From contig NC_035161.2 in NCBI RefSeq assembly GCF_001659605.2, forward strand, positions 42,489,956 to 42,553,955: a stretch of DNA of 64,000 nucleotides. The letters are read 5' to 3'. The stretch is from Manihot esculenta. Taxonomy: Eukaryota; Streptophyta; Magnoliopsida; Malpighiales; Euphorbiaceae. Positions 1 through 12,999 of this stretch are shown piece by piece. The notes under the pieces are model-generated. The model ran no database searches. It saw nothing but the letters and a program-made list of their open reading frames with translations, and was not told the DNA's origin. Numbering within the stretch: position 1 is the stretch's first letter; each line of letters opens with the position of its first letter. The position numbers and the translations under genes were made by a program.

Positions 1-2060
1 CTAACTTTGGGCCACACCACTTCTAACCCACTACCTCCTGTTTTCTGTAAAACAAAACCCTCTCTCTTGATAAGTGTTTTGTAATGATTAGATCACACTC
101 CAATCAATGAATTAAAGCTTATTAGTTTTGAATAATTATTTTATTATAATTCAGTTACTTAATTAAGAACCTAATTTATAGGCTTTCTCCTAATGATCTT
201 TTCTTTTATATATGTATATTTTTTTAAAAAAGACCACTTGTTTATTAATTATATACCTCTTGGCTCTTGCGACATTGAACATTAGTACTGTCTTGCCAAG
301 TTTTTGACATATAATACTAGGGTTGTACTTAACAGCAATAACATAAGAATGGTATAATGTGGCTTCCTTTAATGGAAGTAATGATTGCAACCCATTCTTA
401 TCTTATTTGAATTACTTGCTTATACTTAATATAAAAAAAAAAAGATTAATTCAAAGTATCCTAGCTAGCTACATCTGAAAGAGAAAGGGCACCCACCACA
501 TTGCATTAGCTATTGGCCAATTGCTTTTATATATTTTTGTTTCAATGGTTAATGACAGCAGTTAATATTCGCATGCAGCATACTGCCAAGCAAGCTCTAA
601 GAAATTAGTAGTTATAATACTCTTCTTATAAAAACCATTTTTCTTTATGTGTTAACTGAATAAGATTTTGATTCATAATAATAACAACTAAATCTCAATT
701 AAGATCGACTATTTAGTAGTTGTCAAATTTTAAACTGATATTCAAATATTTATTATGTGTCTTGTTGAGGGAAGTTGAATCATTCATTAAATATTACTAT
801 GCCAACTGATTCTATCTTCAACTTCTCATACTCTCTCTTCCATGGCCGTTCAGCTATCTCTATATTCCCTTTCATCGTGGAGCTGATGTGTGTTTGTCCG
901 GAAAAATCTGATTTGACAAGGAAGCTTTACCTTTACGGATGACAACAAAAACGCATAGAGAATAAAAAATCATAATTAAATTGGTGTTTAAAATATAATT
1001 ACAAGAAATATACAGTAGACCCATATATACATGTTGCAATATGATGGATGGTCTAGATGAGAATAATTAAATTGTAGAAAGGAGAAGCTGGAATCATCCA
1101 ATCCGTGTACAATTTATTTGTGCCAATCAAATTATATATGTGGAGTTCATTGCCAAGTCATAATCCATGCCCTGTAGCCTATGAAGAGAGGTGGAGAATA
1201 TATAATTATTTTTGGGTTCGTGGAAAGAAACTTCACCAAGCGTACACACATTTTATAAAAGGTCAGACGGTTTACTAGCTAACTTATTGAAACAGATGGT
1301 TTAGGGTCCCAAATTTCAAGATTTACCATAATAATTCTCCTCCTTCATTTACCATTTTGCTCAACAATCGTGGAAGAGAGGCTGCAAAACTTTCGGTGCT
1401 GTTGTGTAATTATCACCGCATACTTAGCACGTTGGGATGTTAATGTTAGTTTAGATTCATAGAATATAACAGGTGGGCGTTCCAAGGAATATAGTTATTT
1501 CGATTTCTCATCGTCAAAACTTCTGTTTCAATGACATTGACCTCTATATAAGCTTTTCTGCTGGTGAATCTTCTCTGATGTGACCATATAGATTTCTTAG
1601 CAGTGGGCAGCAACTAGATTTTTACCCCTGATATTAGACCAAGAAAATCTTGTTTATAACATGAATTTCCGCTAATCACATTCCTGAACCAAGACAATAC
1701 AGGTTCAAAAAAGTCTTCAAACCTGGCCAGGTCTGGTTTTGATAACAATGAGTTTAAAGCATCTCATTAGGCTGCGACAAATTCAAGCCCATTGCCAATA
1801 CACAGAAAAGAAAACACTTCATTAGGACTGCACCTATATTAATGGCAAATGAAGATGACAGAGAAAATCACTTGAGACACTCTAAAATACAAGAAATTAT
1901 TCCATACAACTACGGCTACATACTTACCATTGACAATGATAGACTCACATGGGACAACCATGAACTAAGGATATAATAACATAACCAGTAGACTATACGT
2001 CAATCCAAAAGGACGATGTAAAAGGAAGGTAATTAGCAGATGCAGCTAGCAATTTAGAAG
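1..2060. other. AT-rich intergenic stretch, no gene recognised
   Basis: No reading frame here resembles a protein I know. The DNA is AT-rich with many short homopolymers. The short open frame at 190-390 (minus) has no recognisable domain and a composition typical of chance frames. I see no tRNA or other structural RNA. Confidence 0.6.
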
Positions 2061-2072
2061 CCATTTTTTCGC

Positions 2073-3190
2073 TTACTGCTTAACACATTATACACCTGAT
2101 GATGGCTCATCATCTTCATCATATGCCTCGTATCACTGCTGCTGCTGTTTTCACCTCTTCTCCTCCTCTGCCATATTGACATCATTGCAAAATTGTCTCT
2201 TCACACTCAACAAGATCCATGTCAGACAAGTGCTTTCTTGAACTCGAGGAAAATGGCCTCTATAGAGTATGGCACTGTTCATCTGGGGAAAGCTTGTCTT
2301 TCATTCCCTCACCATTGATTGCTTGTATCGACCTGCATTCAAACAAACTGAAGCGAACAACATTATGAAGAATGAAATTCAACACAAGATAAACCTATTG
2401 AAGCTCCCGAGTGCTTGACTCGGCATGGATTTGGTTTGATCAGAAGTTGCTTGCCATCAAGTTGAGTCAGGATAAACTGAAATCCATAGAGAGCCTCCTT
2501 TAAAAGGATGCACTCCGCAATTGCATCATCAAGATTCCACTGAAACTTGAGGTGATCTCCAGTAACTTAATCAGGCTGCAAATGACATAAACTAGTAAAC
2601 TATAGGTTTTACTAAACCTCAAGATTTAAATTGTAATTTACTAGCAATAATTAATGATGTCACATGTGAAAATCACCAACAAGGCGTGAAACTACATGAG
2701 CATTTTTATTACAAATTAAATCTCGTGACTTGAAAAATGTGCTAAAGCACATGGTAGTTCTTTCTAATTTTTCTTAATAACTATATATAAAAAAAAATAA
2801 AAACAAAATAAAAATGAAAAACATTTGGAAGAAGAAAATCAGATAGGTGAAAAGAACAATGATACTTGGTAACATGAAACCTTAACCATCAACTTCAACA
2901 AAAATTACAATGGGGAATTCAACTGATAAATCAGATGTAAAATGTACAAGTAATAACTGCAATTACCTCAATGCAAATAAAATACATAGATCCGTACACA
3001 GCAATAACAGAACTATTTCTCTTTTTTTTTTTTTTTTAGGAAAAAAAAAAGGCAAAAATGTATGAAGTGACAATAACATACCCTTTACATTTGGTACACA
3101 ACGTACAACTCCTCCAAGGAAATCTTCAGTGTGCACAACATTATCGCCTGGCTTTTGCCTTCTTTTTCTTGAGCGGCCCCTCCCCTAACA
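2073..3190 (-). pseudogene. Decayed type-A DnaJ/HSP40 co-chaperone gene (ANJ1/DNAJ2-like)
   Basis: On the minus strand three blocks occur in the order expected of a plant farnesylated DnaJ. (1) About 3190-3081 encodes the basic end of the Gly/Phe region, then SLEELY and, in another frame, LCTKCKG, the start of the zinc-finger domain. (2) About 2546-2412 encodes the client-binding segment, including KEALYGFQFILTQLDGKQ and LLIKPNP. (3) About 2329-2073 encodes the C-terminus, with KAINGEGM, LSPDEQC, SDMDLVECEETI and AYDEDDEPSSG, ending close to the usual CAQQ box as CVKQ. In-frame stops, frameshifts, loss of most of the zinc finger and loss of the segment after AINGEGM make it non-functional. 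An AG acceptor context before block 3 and non-coding DNA between blocks suggest a decayed genomic duplicate rather than a processed retrocopy. I did not find the J domain. Confidence 0.75.
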
Positions 3191-3910
3191 ATTACCCATC
3201 TAGCTCCGAATTCTTCTATGCTTTACATCATGAATAAAAAATTTAATATTACCTTAATCCAAAACGGCACAACTGCACAGCAACTCGGATGGACATTCAG
3301 CAGCAAGACAGACAAAACTCTACGTTTCTATGTTTAGCTGCTCAGGTACAGAAAAACAAAACGCGCTACATGTTTCGACTTGCAAGCATCAAAGCACTGT
3401 GATGCAAAATGGAAAATTACATGCTATCAATAGGTCAAGTCCTCAGCTAATTGGCTTTTGCTTATTAGAAAACGAAAGAGCCTCTTCGTAACCCAGTAAC
3501 AAATGACATGCAATTGAAGCTGAAAATTGGAGATAGCCACACAAGCAAAATTCAAAAAGCACGAAAATTCAAGAAAGTATATCCTATCACCATCCCAAGC
3601 CTTCCAGTAATCTCATGTTAAACATATTTCGTTAAAAAAACTCAGAAATTAACAAAGGAGAAATGACATAGATCAACATAAACCCTAACTCACAAGGCGT
3701 CCGACATTGACACAACCCCTAAGGTCGTACAATGTAAGGCAAAAGAAGGAAAAGAATGTGAAACTTTAGTGTTAATAAAAATTAAAAAGGATAAAAAAAG
3801 AAGAAGAAGAAATATTTGAAGTCAATCTCGAAATTCTGTCTCGTTAAATTTGAGCACAAGACAAAGATCTATCTAAGCTATACAGGAACAAATAATTAGT
3901 CATTAAATCT

Positions 3911-4340
3911 TTAGGGGGAAAATAGCACAGGAGAGCGAGGCACATGAGTTTTAGAGATAGAAAGATAACTTACGAGTTTCGAGGTATGATTGTGGAGTTC
4001 AGTACAGAGCGCGAGAGAGAGACGAAGGAGTTGTGTGCGAATCCTCGCAAAGCATAAAACTGGTTTTCCCTCGCGTTGAGGATCTTGTTGTGTAGTGCGT
4101 AGTGGAGGGAAAAAGGGTGGTAGTTGTCTTGTTGTATTGCTTCCACACATCTTTTTATTGATTCCACTCCATTATATAATGGATTTCCACGCCTGGCAAA
4201 TAAGAAAGTGACCAAGCCCGCACTTGAAATAGCATTTCACATACGGGCCGGTAGCACCCGGGTGAGATGATGAGTGATCTCAGCCGCTCACGGCTCAGGA
4301 TCTTGTTGTATAGTGCGTTGAGAATCTTTGAACGCTGCCA
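3911..4340. other. Possible untranslated exon or element edge with a short direct repeat
   Basis: A motif reading GGATCTTGTTGT(G/A)TAGTGCG occurs at about 4080-4101 and again at about 4300-4321. On the minus strand a consensus-like donor (GTAAGT) lies near 3974-3969, after a CT-rich leader, so this could be an old 5' untranslated exon of the DnaJ-like gene downstream on that strand. The repeats could instead mark the edge of the retroelement that starts to the right. The short open frames here match no family I know. Confidence 0.3.
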
Positions 4341-4512
4341 TTGATGAGCTAGCTAGTGGTAACGAGATGACCATCATAGTTTGGAAGAGGAGCTTGCCAC
4401 GGTGAAGGGAGAAAGTTGAGTCTTGCGAGAGGAGCTGGACCAGTGCTTGCAAGGGTGAGCAAAGCCATGGACCGAGTGACCTTGTTGGGGAAGACAGGGG
4501 CACAAGGAAATT

Positions 4513-5980
4513 GTGGACGATGCTTCAAGGGTTGACCGTGCTTCCATGATCTTGGCTGATGTTGTCATGGTTTGGTGGAGGAGAAGTTATGCCGATGTTG
4601 AGAAGGGATTCTGCACCATTGCCGCGTGTGATGATTTTAAGAGGGAGTTGAAGGAGCAATCTTATCCTGAGAATTCTGCTCATGGGGCAAGGGTGAGGTT
4701 GAGGCGACTCACTCGGACAGGTAGCATTCGTGAGTGTGTGGAGGAATTTTCTGATGTACTTCTCGAAATCCCTAGCTATCTTGATGGAGAAGCTTTATTT
4801 GCTTTATGAATGGTTTGTAGTCTTGGGTGCATATGGAGATTGAGAGGTGTGGAGTTCACAACAATCTCTTTAGCCAAGAGAGATTGAAGGTTGATAAAGG
4901 CAAGGATGACTTCATGAGTGAGAAGAAGAGGAAAGAGAAGGGAGATATTTTTTCTATCCATCAAATGCTTCTTGTGTGAAGGTCCACATAGAGCCAGGAA
5001 TTGCTCGAAGAGAAACAAGCACTCTGCTCTTGTGGAGGATGAAGGTGTGAGTTGCATTGGTGGAGTCCATGAATCAGTTTTAGATCTTCATTTAGCGACT
5101 ACTAAGGAGGAGTAGGCCGACCCATCAAAGAAGCGAGAAAGAGTCAATTGTTCATAGACTTAAAGCATGAAAGGTGTATATTCGTGCTTTGATGGACACA
5201 GGTGCTTCACATAACTTCCTCTGGTTGGAAGAGGCTCATCGGTTGGGCATTGAGTCGAGAAGACTGAGAGCTAGTTAAAGGCCGAGAACTCCAAGCCTGC
5301 TATGGTGTATGGCGAGAGAGGAGGTGAAAGCAGCAATGCTTTCTGGCCTTTGTGTTAAGGAGTTGCCCATGGAGCCTTGTGTGTAGGCGAAGCATGATGA
5401 TGAAGTGGTGGTCCGGTGTGTGAGAGAAGATTTGTTTATGCCAAGGCCTAAGAGGAGTAGGCAGCGTCGCTCGAAGAGGAACAGGAAGATGTGTGGAGTC
5501 AAGGGAGGTCGACACACCTGGCCACATCGAGGTGGAGCGTGTAGTGGACATGCTTGAGGGACCATGGTGCCGTGAGAAGGCGAGTCATTGCGCTTGTGTG
5601 AGTAGCGGGTGACAAGTGTTTTGGTGGATGAGGAGTAGGTATCGATCGTGTGTTTGGTGAAGAAGGACCTGGAGGAATATGTGGACGTGAGTTCCCGAGG
5701 TAGTATCCACCCATGGAAGAGGTGGACCGTGGACATGGATTCCATCGAGGCAACTGGAAGTCCGAGAGATGTGGTTGGCTAAGCCAAGAGGATGGCAGAG
5801 GCAATGGTGCTCGAGATGGAGCAGAATGGGTGCGAGGCTGAGCGGATGGCGAAAGCACCTAGCCACAAGAATGAGGTGTATGCTGCGAGGTACTATGGAG
5901 GACCGAAGGTAACGAGCATGTGTGTGGTGGACATACGAGGACATGCAACAAGGTCCTGTGTGATGATGAAGTTGTTTTAA
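4513..5980 (+). mobile_element. Ty3-gypsy-type retrotransposon relic (gag, zinc knuckle, protease only)
   Basis: The frame at 4513-4809 is a retrotransposon gag segment: it has the WWRR...DFKRELK...YPEN...LRRL...GSIREC.EEF...LLEIP pattern of plant gypsy elements. After several stops, about 4960-5020 encodes a zinc-knuckle-like motif (CFLCEGPHRARNC, the CX2C...H...C pattern). Near 5190-5220 the protease signature MDTGASHNF appears in another frame. I recognise no reverse transcriptase, RNase H or integrase to the right. About 5280-5980 is relatively GC-rich with broken frames. The element is either truncated after the protease or derived from a non-autonomous gag-protease family. No LTR pair was found. 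Confidence 0.75.
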
Positions 5981-8900
5981 TTGGCGGAAAAAAATAGTAA
6001 ATAACCGTGAGAAATAGCCATTTTCAATTTCAAATTGAGTTCACAATATTTGATAATATTTATTCTCTGATCGAAAGAAAATAAAAATAAATTAAAAGTT
6101 AAATTTAAAAAAAATAATATTAAATGGTCAAAGAATGAAATATTAAAAAAAATCACATACATTGTATTAATGCATATTAAACTGTTGAAATCAATAATTA
6201 ATTTTTCTGGTTTAACAAATTATTATCTTATGATATATTCAATAAACAAAAGCATTTAGCACTTTTACTTGCTTTTCAAAATAAATATGGGTTGAACAAC
6301 TTAATTATCTTTTTTATATTAATAATAATATAGGAGTGTATATTTATCGAATATGGATAAAATAATTTTTTTTAAATAAATGAAATAAAGAAATAAAGAT
6401 AAATGGATAAATTTTAAATAAATAATAAAATTATTAAATTTTTAGTATTTGCAATTTGTATACTTAAAACTATTTTCTTATTCATCAAAATTCAAACAAA
6501 ATTATAATTTTATTATGCAATATCATTTACACTGGCATATGCACTATTACAATTAAAAAAATTTTGAATTTCAATGTTATAACGAGTCTCAATCACTAAA
6601 ACAAAATAAAAATATCACATAAATCATCATTTCTCTTTCTCAAATTTCACATTGCACTATATTTGATAATCACTTCAATAGTAGGAACTTACTTATACTT
6701 TTTGTATTCAAATAATATTTACTCAGTTTGTGGGCTATTATTTTAAATATTTTTACTTCAAATCACGGTGAAGTGAAAGTTTGCAAAAATTAATTAATTA
6801 ATTTCTTCTTTAATTTATAATTTAAAAAGAATTTAAAGAGTTTCGATCACTATTATAAAGTAAATAAAAAAAATAAATTCAAACATAATTGCACTCAAAT
6901 TTTATATAACCATATGAATGACCGCTTTTACGGGTAAATTATGGCCACTCTTCCTATAACACTTTTTAAATTAAAAAATAATTAGAGTTATAGAAGTAAA
7001 AGATAAATAAAATCATAGTTAGAAATAAAATATAAAAAAAATATTTAAAAAGTAAATAACCGAACTTAATAAGAATTTAAAAAAGTGATATTCATTTTCA
7101 CATTCAATAACTATGATGGTTTCAATCTTTCAATATTTGATATTTGGATCATTGTCTCATATTTTCAGTTTGCAATGATTTTCTTTCCTTCAATTTCTTA
7201 TTCTTAGTTACAGTATTTCTTCCTTATCATTGAAAAATTAAATCCTTAATATTGTTGAAAGTTTAAAATAAAATAATAAAATCTAAATCATGTTGGACAT
7301 TTTTGTGCATTAAATTCTAACCTCGACTTTTGTAATTATTAATTTCCAGTGTGTCACACTCTCTTTGATAAATTTAACTATTTGATTGAGCTATTTTGGA
7401 TGGTGCAAGGTTGAGCAAGTGACACACATTAACCTTCAAATTGGACAATTTAACAGGCTCCCTTACAAAGTTCGTGACATTCTAGTACGACTGTGAGATA
7501 AATCTTAAGCTTTAGGTGAAAAGAAGCCAACGCCGAATCAAATACAATAGTATTCATAGCCAACCAGATTAGAATTTATATATATTTTTTTAAGATCTCT
7601 TTAAATGTTATAAATTAAAATTTACAGTTAAATTATATAAAAAAAATATAAATTTTATAAATTTTTATTATGATATTGTAAATATAAATTTTTATTAGAA
7701 CGTATAGTATAAATTTTTATTACTAGTATAAAATATAAATAAAAATTTAAAATATAAAAAATTATATTATAAAATATATAATATTTCATTTTATTTAATA
7801 TTATTGATATGAAATGCAGTTTTTTATCTGATCAGTTAATAAATTAATATATATCACAAATATAATTGTTATATAGATAAGTAAAATAAAAATATTGGAT
7901 ATTTCTAATAACTTATAAGAGATGTAGTTAAAATTTACGAAAGAGATTATTTTAAATAATAAAATATGTATATTTAATATTATTAATTTAAAATATAATT
8001 TTTTATATACTAAAAATATGTACATAATTTGTAATAGTGAATATAAATTTTTAATGAAATATTTTAATATATAATATTTGTATGTGATATTTTTTTAGTA
8101 AAAATTTATTTGTAATAAATGTTTATTTAATATTATATAGAATAAATATAAAGTAAATTTATTTTTAATATAAAATTTTAGAAATTATATTATAATTTAC
8201 TATTAATTTTTTAAAATTTAATTTAGTTATTTTAATTATAATTGTGATAAATTGATGATGATTTAGTTTTATTATAGGAAACTTAAAATTTTATATATAA
8301 ATATGAATTAATGTAAATATTTAAATTTTTTATCTAATAAATTTTTTGAGGAATAATTATACATGGGTGGCACGATACGTGAATTATAAATTTTTTTAAT
8401 CGAAATTAATTATGATAAATAGCTAAAATTGAAACAAATATAAAAAAAATTAATTTTATTACTTAAAATTTTAAGGTTGGGATATGGATGTAAAAAGGAT
8501 AAACGTTTAGATTTTTTTATTCAAGTCAAAAGTTTATATATTAAATTTATTTACGGTTATTTTTATAAGAAAAATTATTAACAATATGTAAATGGGTAAT
8601 TAAATTCAAATTTAATTTATATTAATAATATTTAAATTTAATCTAAATTTAATTAAAAATTAATTTAAACTATCAAATTAATTTCAAATCCTATTATTAT
8701 TATTTGAATAAAATCTAAATTCGTTTCAGTTTCATATATTTTAATTAATAATTTATATAAATGTGTTTACTAATAAATATTTATAAATAAAATTTAAATG
8801 CGATTTAAATATGAAACAAGTATTATTTTTTAAACTCGAATCCATACTAAATCTAATTATAACTAATTAAATTGATTCTATTAGAATTTTATCGAATTAG

Positions 8901-9340
8901 ATATTTAAAGGTACCCGAGTCGTCACCATTTCTATATTGTATATGACTATCTAATTTAGTTATTCAATAATTTAAATTATATTTAATTTAATTGTGAGGG
9001 ATCATCAATTAATGATTTATATATAGAGAGACAAATGGTTTAAAAAAATGAATGTAATAAATTTGTGCAAGAAAAGAGAAAAATTAAAATTGTGAAAAAG
9101 GGTTCAATGCATAAGGAGAATTGAATTAAACTTTTTAATTTTCACGTAATTAGTTACAAATTGATGTACGTGCAAATCGGTTAATAACCAAAATAAGTTT
9201 TTAATCAATTTCTTTTATAGCATCATAAATAAAGGAAGAGGCAGTATACATCTTTCATAAAACAGTTTCACTGAACCCCCTACAAATTAATGAAGCTTTT
9301 TCCTTGTATATTCTTTCATGAACCATCACAATCCTTCACT
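5981..9340. other. Very AT-rich intergenic DNA
   Basis: About 3.3 kb of AT-rich sequence dominated by A/T runs. The few short frames, such as 7801-8025 (minus), are low-complexity Ile/Tyr/Phe-rich translations of AT tracts and are not supported as genes. I see no RNA gene or coding mobile element. Confidence 0.6.
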
Positions 9341-9348
9341 CTCCTTTA

Positions 9349-9356
9349 ATATATAA
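9349..9356 (+). promoter_or_regulatory. TATA box of the RRM-like gene
   Basis: The motif TATATAAG lies 93 bp upstream of the ATG at 9449, giving a plausible short leader. It is the only strong TATA match just upstream. Placement is by motif only. Confidence 0.55.
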
Positions 9357-9448
9357 GGACGTCAACTTTTCTCATTTTTCATTCCATCCACAGTTTTTTA
9401 ATTATCCACAGATATAACACACAGTCATTCTCTATCTTCTTCACTTCC

Positions 9449-10392
9449 ATGGCTACATCTGAGACTCTTCCTACTATCCATAAGCATGCAAGATCTGTGT
9501 GTTGCCGCTTGATGAGTATTGGAAAGGTTATTGAAGAATGCATGAAAGTCATAGCCTTCTGGATGTGGCTCGACTCTCAAGGATTTCAAAATATCATTAC
9601 AAATCTCTCTTCTCACGATGATCAATTCTTGTCTTTTGTGTATGATGAGGCTGTGTCCGTTTTATCTTCCTTGCAGGCCAATTCAACTCCATCACCAAAT
9701 GCTATGCTTAATACTCTAACCTTAGCACAACGTTTCTTATCTCCCAGTGTTATTCTCTCTGACAAAGAAGAGGTCTTGAAGAGCATCACAGATATCTATA
9801 CAAAAATTTGTTGTGTTCTATTTGAGGATTTTCTGAAAGAGAAAGGCACTCAACTTGGTATGAGAGGTGAAGAAGAGACTACACAGAAAATAACTGAGTG
9901 GCATGGCACTGGTCATAACTGGAAAACTTCTTACGCAGTATCATCTTCAACTGCACATGCACATGCACATTCAAATCTGAATCCTTCTGCTAAGGAGTGG
10001 AATCCTATAAATGAGCGTCTTCCTGAGGAGGATCGATGCTTGTTTTTAACTTTCTCAAACGGATATCCTCTTACTGAAAATCAAATCATCAACTTTTTTT
10101 CCAGGTGAGTATTATCGATTCATTGTTCTATGATTGATTCATTTTTTATTTATTGAAAATTAGTGTATTATGCAGTAAACACGGGCCCTGCGTGGAAAGA
10201 GTGTACGTGCACAGGCCATATGATCCGAGGAACGAGAGTAATGAGCCTCCACTGTTTGGGAAGATTGTGTTCAAGACGTATTCTGTGGCCGCTATGATCT
10301 TAAATGGAAGAAATGAAGCCAAGTTCTGGGTAGATGGAAAGCCTCTTTGGTGCAAGAGGTTTAATCCAGAGAAGAAGATGGCGGGAAATTAG
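9449..10392 (+). CDS. RRM-like (alpha-beta plait) RNA-binding family protein
   Basis: Two exons, 9449-10104 and 10176-10392, separated by a 71-bp intron (donor CAG|GTGAGT, acceptor TATGCAG). Joining them gives a continuous 290-residue protein. The N-terminal two thirds is helical and unrecognised. The C-terminus resembles a divergent RRM: LFLTFSNGYPLTENQIINFF as strand 1 and helix 1, then GPCVERVYVHRP, LFGKIVFKT (RNP1-like position), AAMILNG and AKFWVDGKPLWCKRF. This layout is typical of a plant-specific family of uncharacterised proteins with one C-terminal RRM fold. The classical RNP aromatic residues are partly absent, so RNA binding is inferred. Residues around 168-172 encode an Ala-His dipeptide run (HAHAHAH). 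A TATA box lies 93 bp upstream. Gene structure is strong; function is weak. Confidence 0.8.
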
Positions 10393-11512
10393 TCATTTTT
10401 TTCCGATTTTGAAATGTTGTTGGGCTTCCAAAAAATAAAATTTTTGATTTTGGAAGGCACTTTGGCCCATTATGTGACTATTTCTAACCCTTGTTCCAAA
10501 TCCAAACGGCAGCATATTGGGGATTTTTGTGGTTGCTTGCTCTAAAATTAAATAAATAATATTTTAAAAGTTATATTAAATTATTAATTAAAAATAATAT
10601 TTTAATATATTATTTAGAAAAAAAATATTATTATTTTAAAATGTTAATATTTTAGATCATGATATGTCATTAATTTTTATTAGTCTAATAATTTTTCATA
10701 AAATATATAATATAAAGATTTCAATTTTTAATTTTTAAAAATATTATATTTATATATATTCTTTAAAATCATTTTTTTCTGTGAAAACTAAATATTTTTT
10801 ATAATATGAAAGTAAAATATAAAATTTTCATAAAATATAATTATAATTATCTGTAAATTTCATTATATAGAGTTCACAAAAGATAAATAATAATAATAAT
10901 AATAACAGTTAAATATTAAGAACTTTCCAGTTGTACATTTAACTTTATTTTTTTTTTTTGAAATGAGAGCAGATGATTTAATTTGAAATTTCTCGAATTT
11001 ATTTGGATGTATTTATGACCAGACTAAGTCTATAAATACATTTAACTTTATATTTTTATAAGCACAACTTTCTCAATTTAATAATAAATAATTAATTTAA
11101 CACGAAAAACATAATATACACCAAGATCATTAAAAATGATGCTCTTCATATACAAATACATTTTACATATTTTCTTTTATTAAAAAGGGTTTTAGCATAA
11201 AATTGCAAGATTGAAATTCCTTTTTCCTCCCATGAGTTTTTGAAAATTATTATTATTATTATTATTTTAAAAAGTTAGGCAAATATAGAAGGAATTTCAT
11301 ATTTCCGTGTTAAATGAGGGCTTGGAGTTGCCAGGAAATAATGAATAATGACAAATGTGGATGCACGAAAGGGAATGGAATAAACAACGAAAGTCCGATC
11401 ACGCTACCTTCTTCCGGTCTTCTCTATTTCCTTACCACGACAAGGAAGCTCTTTCCTTTTTTGATATAAACTTGCTTCTTTCCCCTTTCCTTTCTCCATC
11501 CTAATCCAGGCA
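10393..11512. other. AT-rich intergenic spacer
   Basis: Spacer between two plus-strand genes. It contains AT tracts and trinucleotide runs such as (AAT)n near 10886-10905 and (ATT)n near 11247-11264. The final 150 bp before 11513 is less AT-rich and contains a TATA-like GATATAAAC near 11462, a plausible promoter for the next gene. Confidence 0.5.
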
Positions 11513-12997
11513 ATGGACCCCTCTGCCACCCCCAACGTCGACGGCCAACGGCGCGAATTCTTTCAAAATGTCGTCGTAATGAGGCACGGCGACCGTATTG
11601 ACAATTTTGAACCCCTCTGGACGACTACGGCTGCGAGGCCATGGGACCCACCTCTAGTTGAAAAGGGTCGTGTCAGGGCATTCCGCACCGGCAGGGACCT
11701 CAAATCCCGTCTCGGCTTTCCGATCCACCGCGTCTTCGTTTCCCCCTTCCTTCGTTGCGTCCAGACCGCATCTGAGGTAGTTTCAGCTCTTTGCGCCGTC
11801 GACGAATATCCCGACGTCACTTGCGGCGACCGTATAGCGATTGATTCCTCCAAAGTGAAGGTGAGATCACTTGAGCTCCATGTGTGTAATTGCAGTTTTG
11901 CATTTTCTTTGTTGTATCTGAATCCTCTTTGTCTTGTTAAATTGAAGATAATTGTGACGATACCATTTTGTATCGATTATGGCTACGTCATACTCTGCTG
12001 ATGGCAATTTCAGGATCGAATTTTTTTTTTTGAAATTGAGTGGAAAACAAGTCTAAATTACAAGATAATTTAATTTGTTTTGGCTTCGGCTGCTATTAAC
12101 TAACAAGCAACTGAATCTTTGCTCATTTCTTTTCTTTTCTTTTCTTGTTTGTTCTTATCTCGTTGCAAGTGGATCGTTATAAATTTCTCTCTTTCTCTCT
12201 CTCTCTTTTTCACTTTATATTCATCATTTTATTTTAACTTCTTGTGTACATGCGATTTTCAGGTTTCTATCGAGTATGGATTATGTGAGATGTTGAGTTC
12301 GCAAGCCATTAGACATGATGTTGCACCCAAAGATGGCCATTTTGGTTTCATCATCTCCGAGCTTGAAGCCTTGCTACCAGCTGGGATAGTGGATCACACA
12401 GCACAACGAGTGTATGAAGAGGTATGTGGCATCAGTTATCAAAACCATTTAAAAAAAAAAATGTTTAAATCTCTGTATATATGCAGAATAACCTTCCTTT
12501 TTCTGTTGCATTGCTATCTTTTGTTCTTTTCCCCGAACTCTAGATGCCACAGTGGGAAGAAACAGTGACAGGTACAAGAGTAAGATATGAACATGTTTTC
12601 AAGGCACTTGCGGATAAATACCCATCAGAAAACTTGCTGCTTGTCACTCATGGTAAGCTTCATTTCTCATTGCAAATTCATTTATCTTGTATTGATTGTT
12701 ACAGCCTTAAGGCTCACTTCTTAAACTTTTATTTTGTGGTTAACATTCATCTTATTTGTCAATTTTCTTTTAAATTCAGGAGAAGGAGTTGGTGTTTCAG
12801 TTTCTGCATTCCTGAAAGATGCAACAGTATACGAAGTAGAGTATTGTGCATATTCGGAACTTAGAAGGCGGGTTTTCCAAGAAAACCAGTCATTTACAAG
12901 TGACGCCTTTGAGGTGCGTACTAAGAATGGTCAGACTGGCGTCAGTTACTGCTCGTCAATCGCTACACCCAATGGTGGCATAGATGATTCTGCATAA
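11513..12997 (+). CDS. Histidine phosphatase (phosphoglycerate mutase-like) family protein
   Basis: Four exons (11513-11860, 12263-12421, 12544-12652, 12780-12997) join into a 277-residue protein with consistent phases and GT-AG borders. The catalytic RHG motif is at residues 24-26 (VVMRHGDRIDNF), so His25 would be the phospho-acceptor. It is followed by an arginine-rich substrate region and by VFVSPFLRCVQTA, the second conserved block with its arginine. The late block LLLVTHGEGVGVS carries the second catalytic histidine. The layout matches the plant family annotated as phosphoglycerate mutase-like, related to UBASH3/TULA proteins and the Arabidopsis genes near At3g60450. It is much shorter than glycolytic iPGM and lacks dPGM-specific insertions, so a glycolytic role is unlikely; the substrate is unknown. 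No targeting peptide is obvious. Confidence 0.9.
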
Positions 12998-12999
12998 CA

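Noticed and set aside
190..390. 66-residue minus-strand open frame
   Set aside because: Lys/Ile/Tyr-rich translation of AT-rich DNA with no domain or start context.
3911..4215. Two overlapping minus-strand open frames of about 80 residues
   Set aside because: No family resemblance; better explained by leader or element-edge sequence.
5275..5944. Several overlapping minus-strand frames up to 156 residues
   Set aside because: They are antisense shadows of the gypsy relic, rich in His/Pro/Ser, and share no family pattern.
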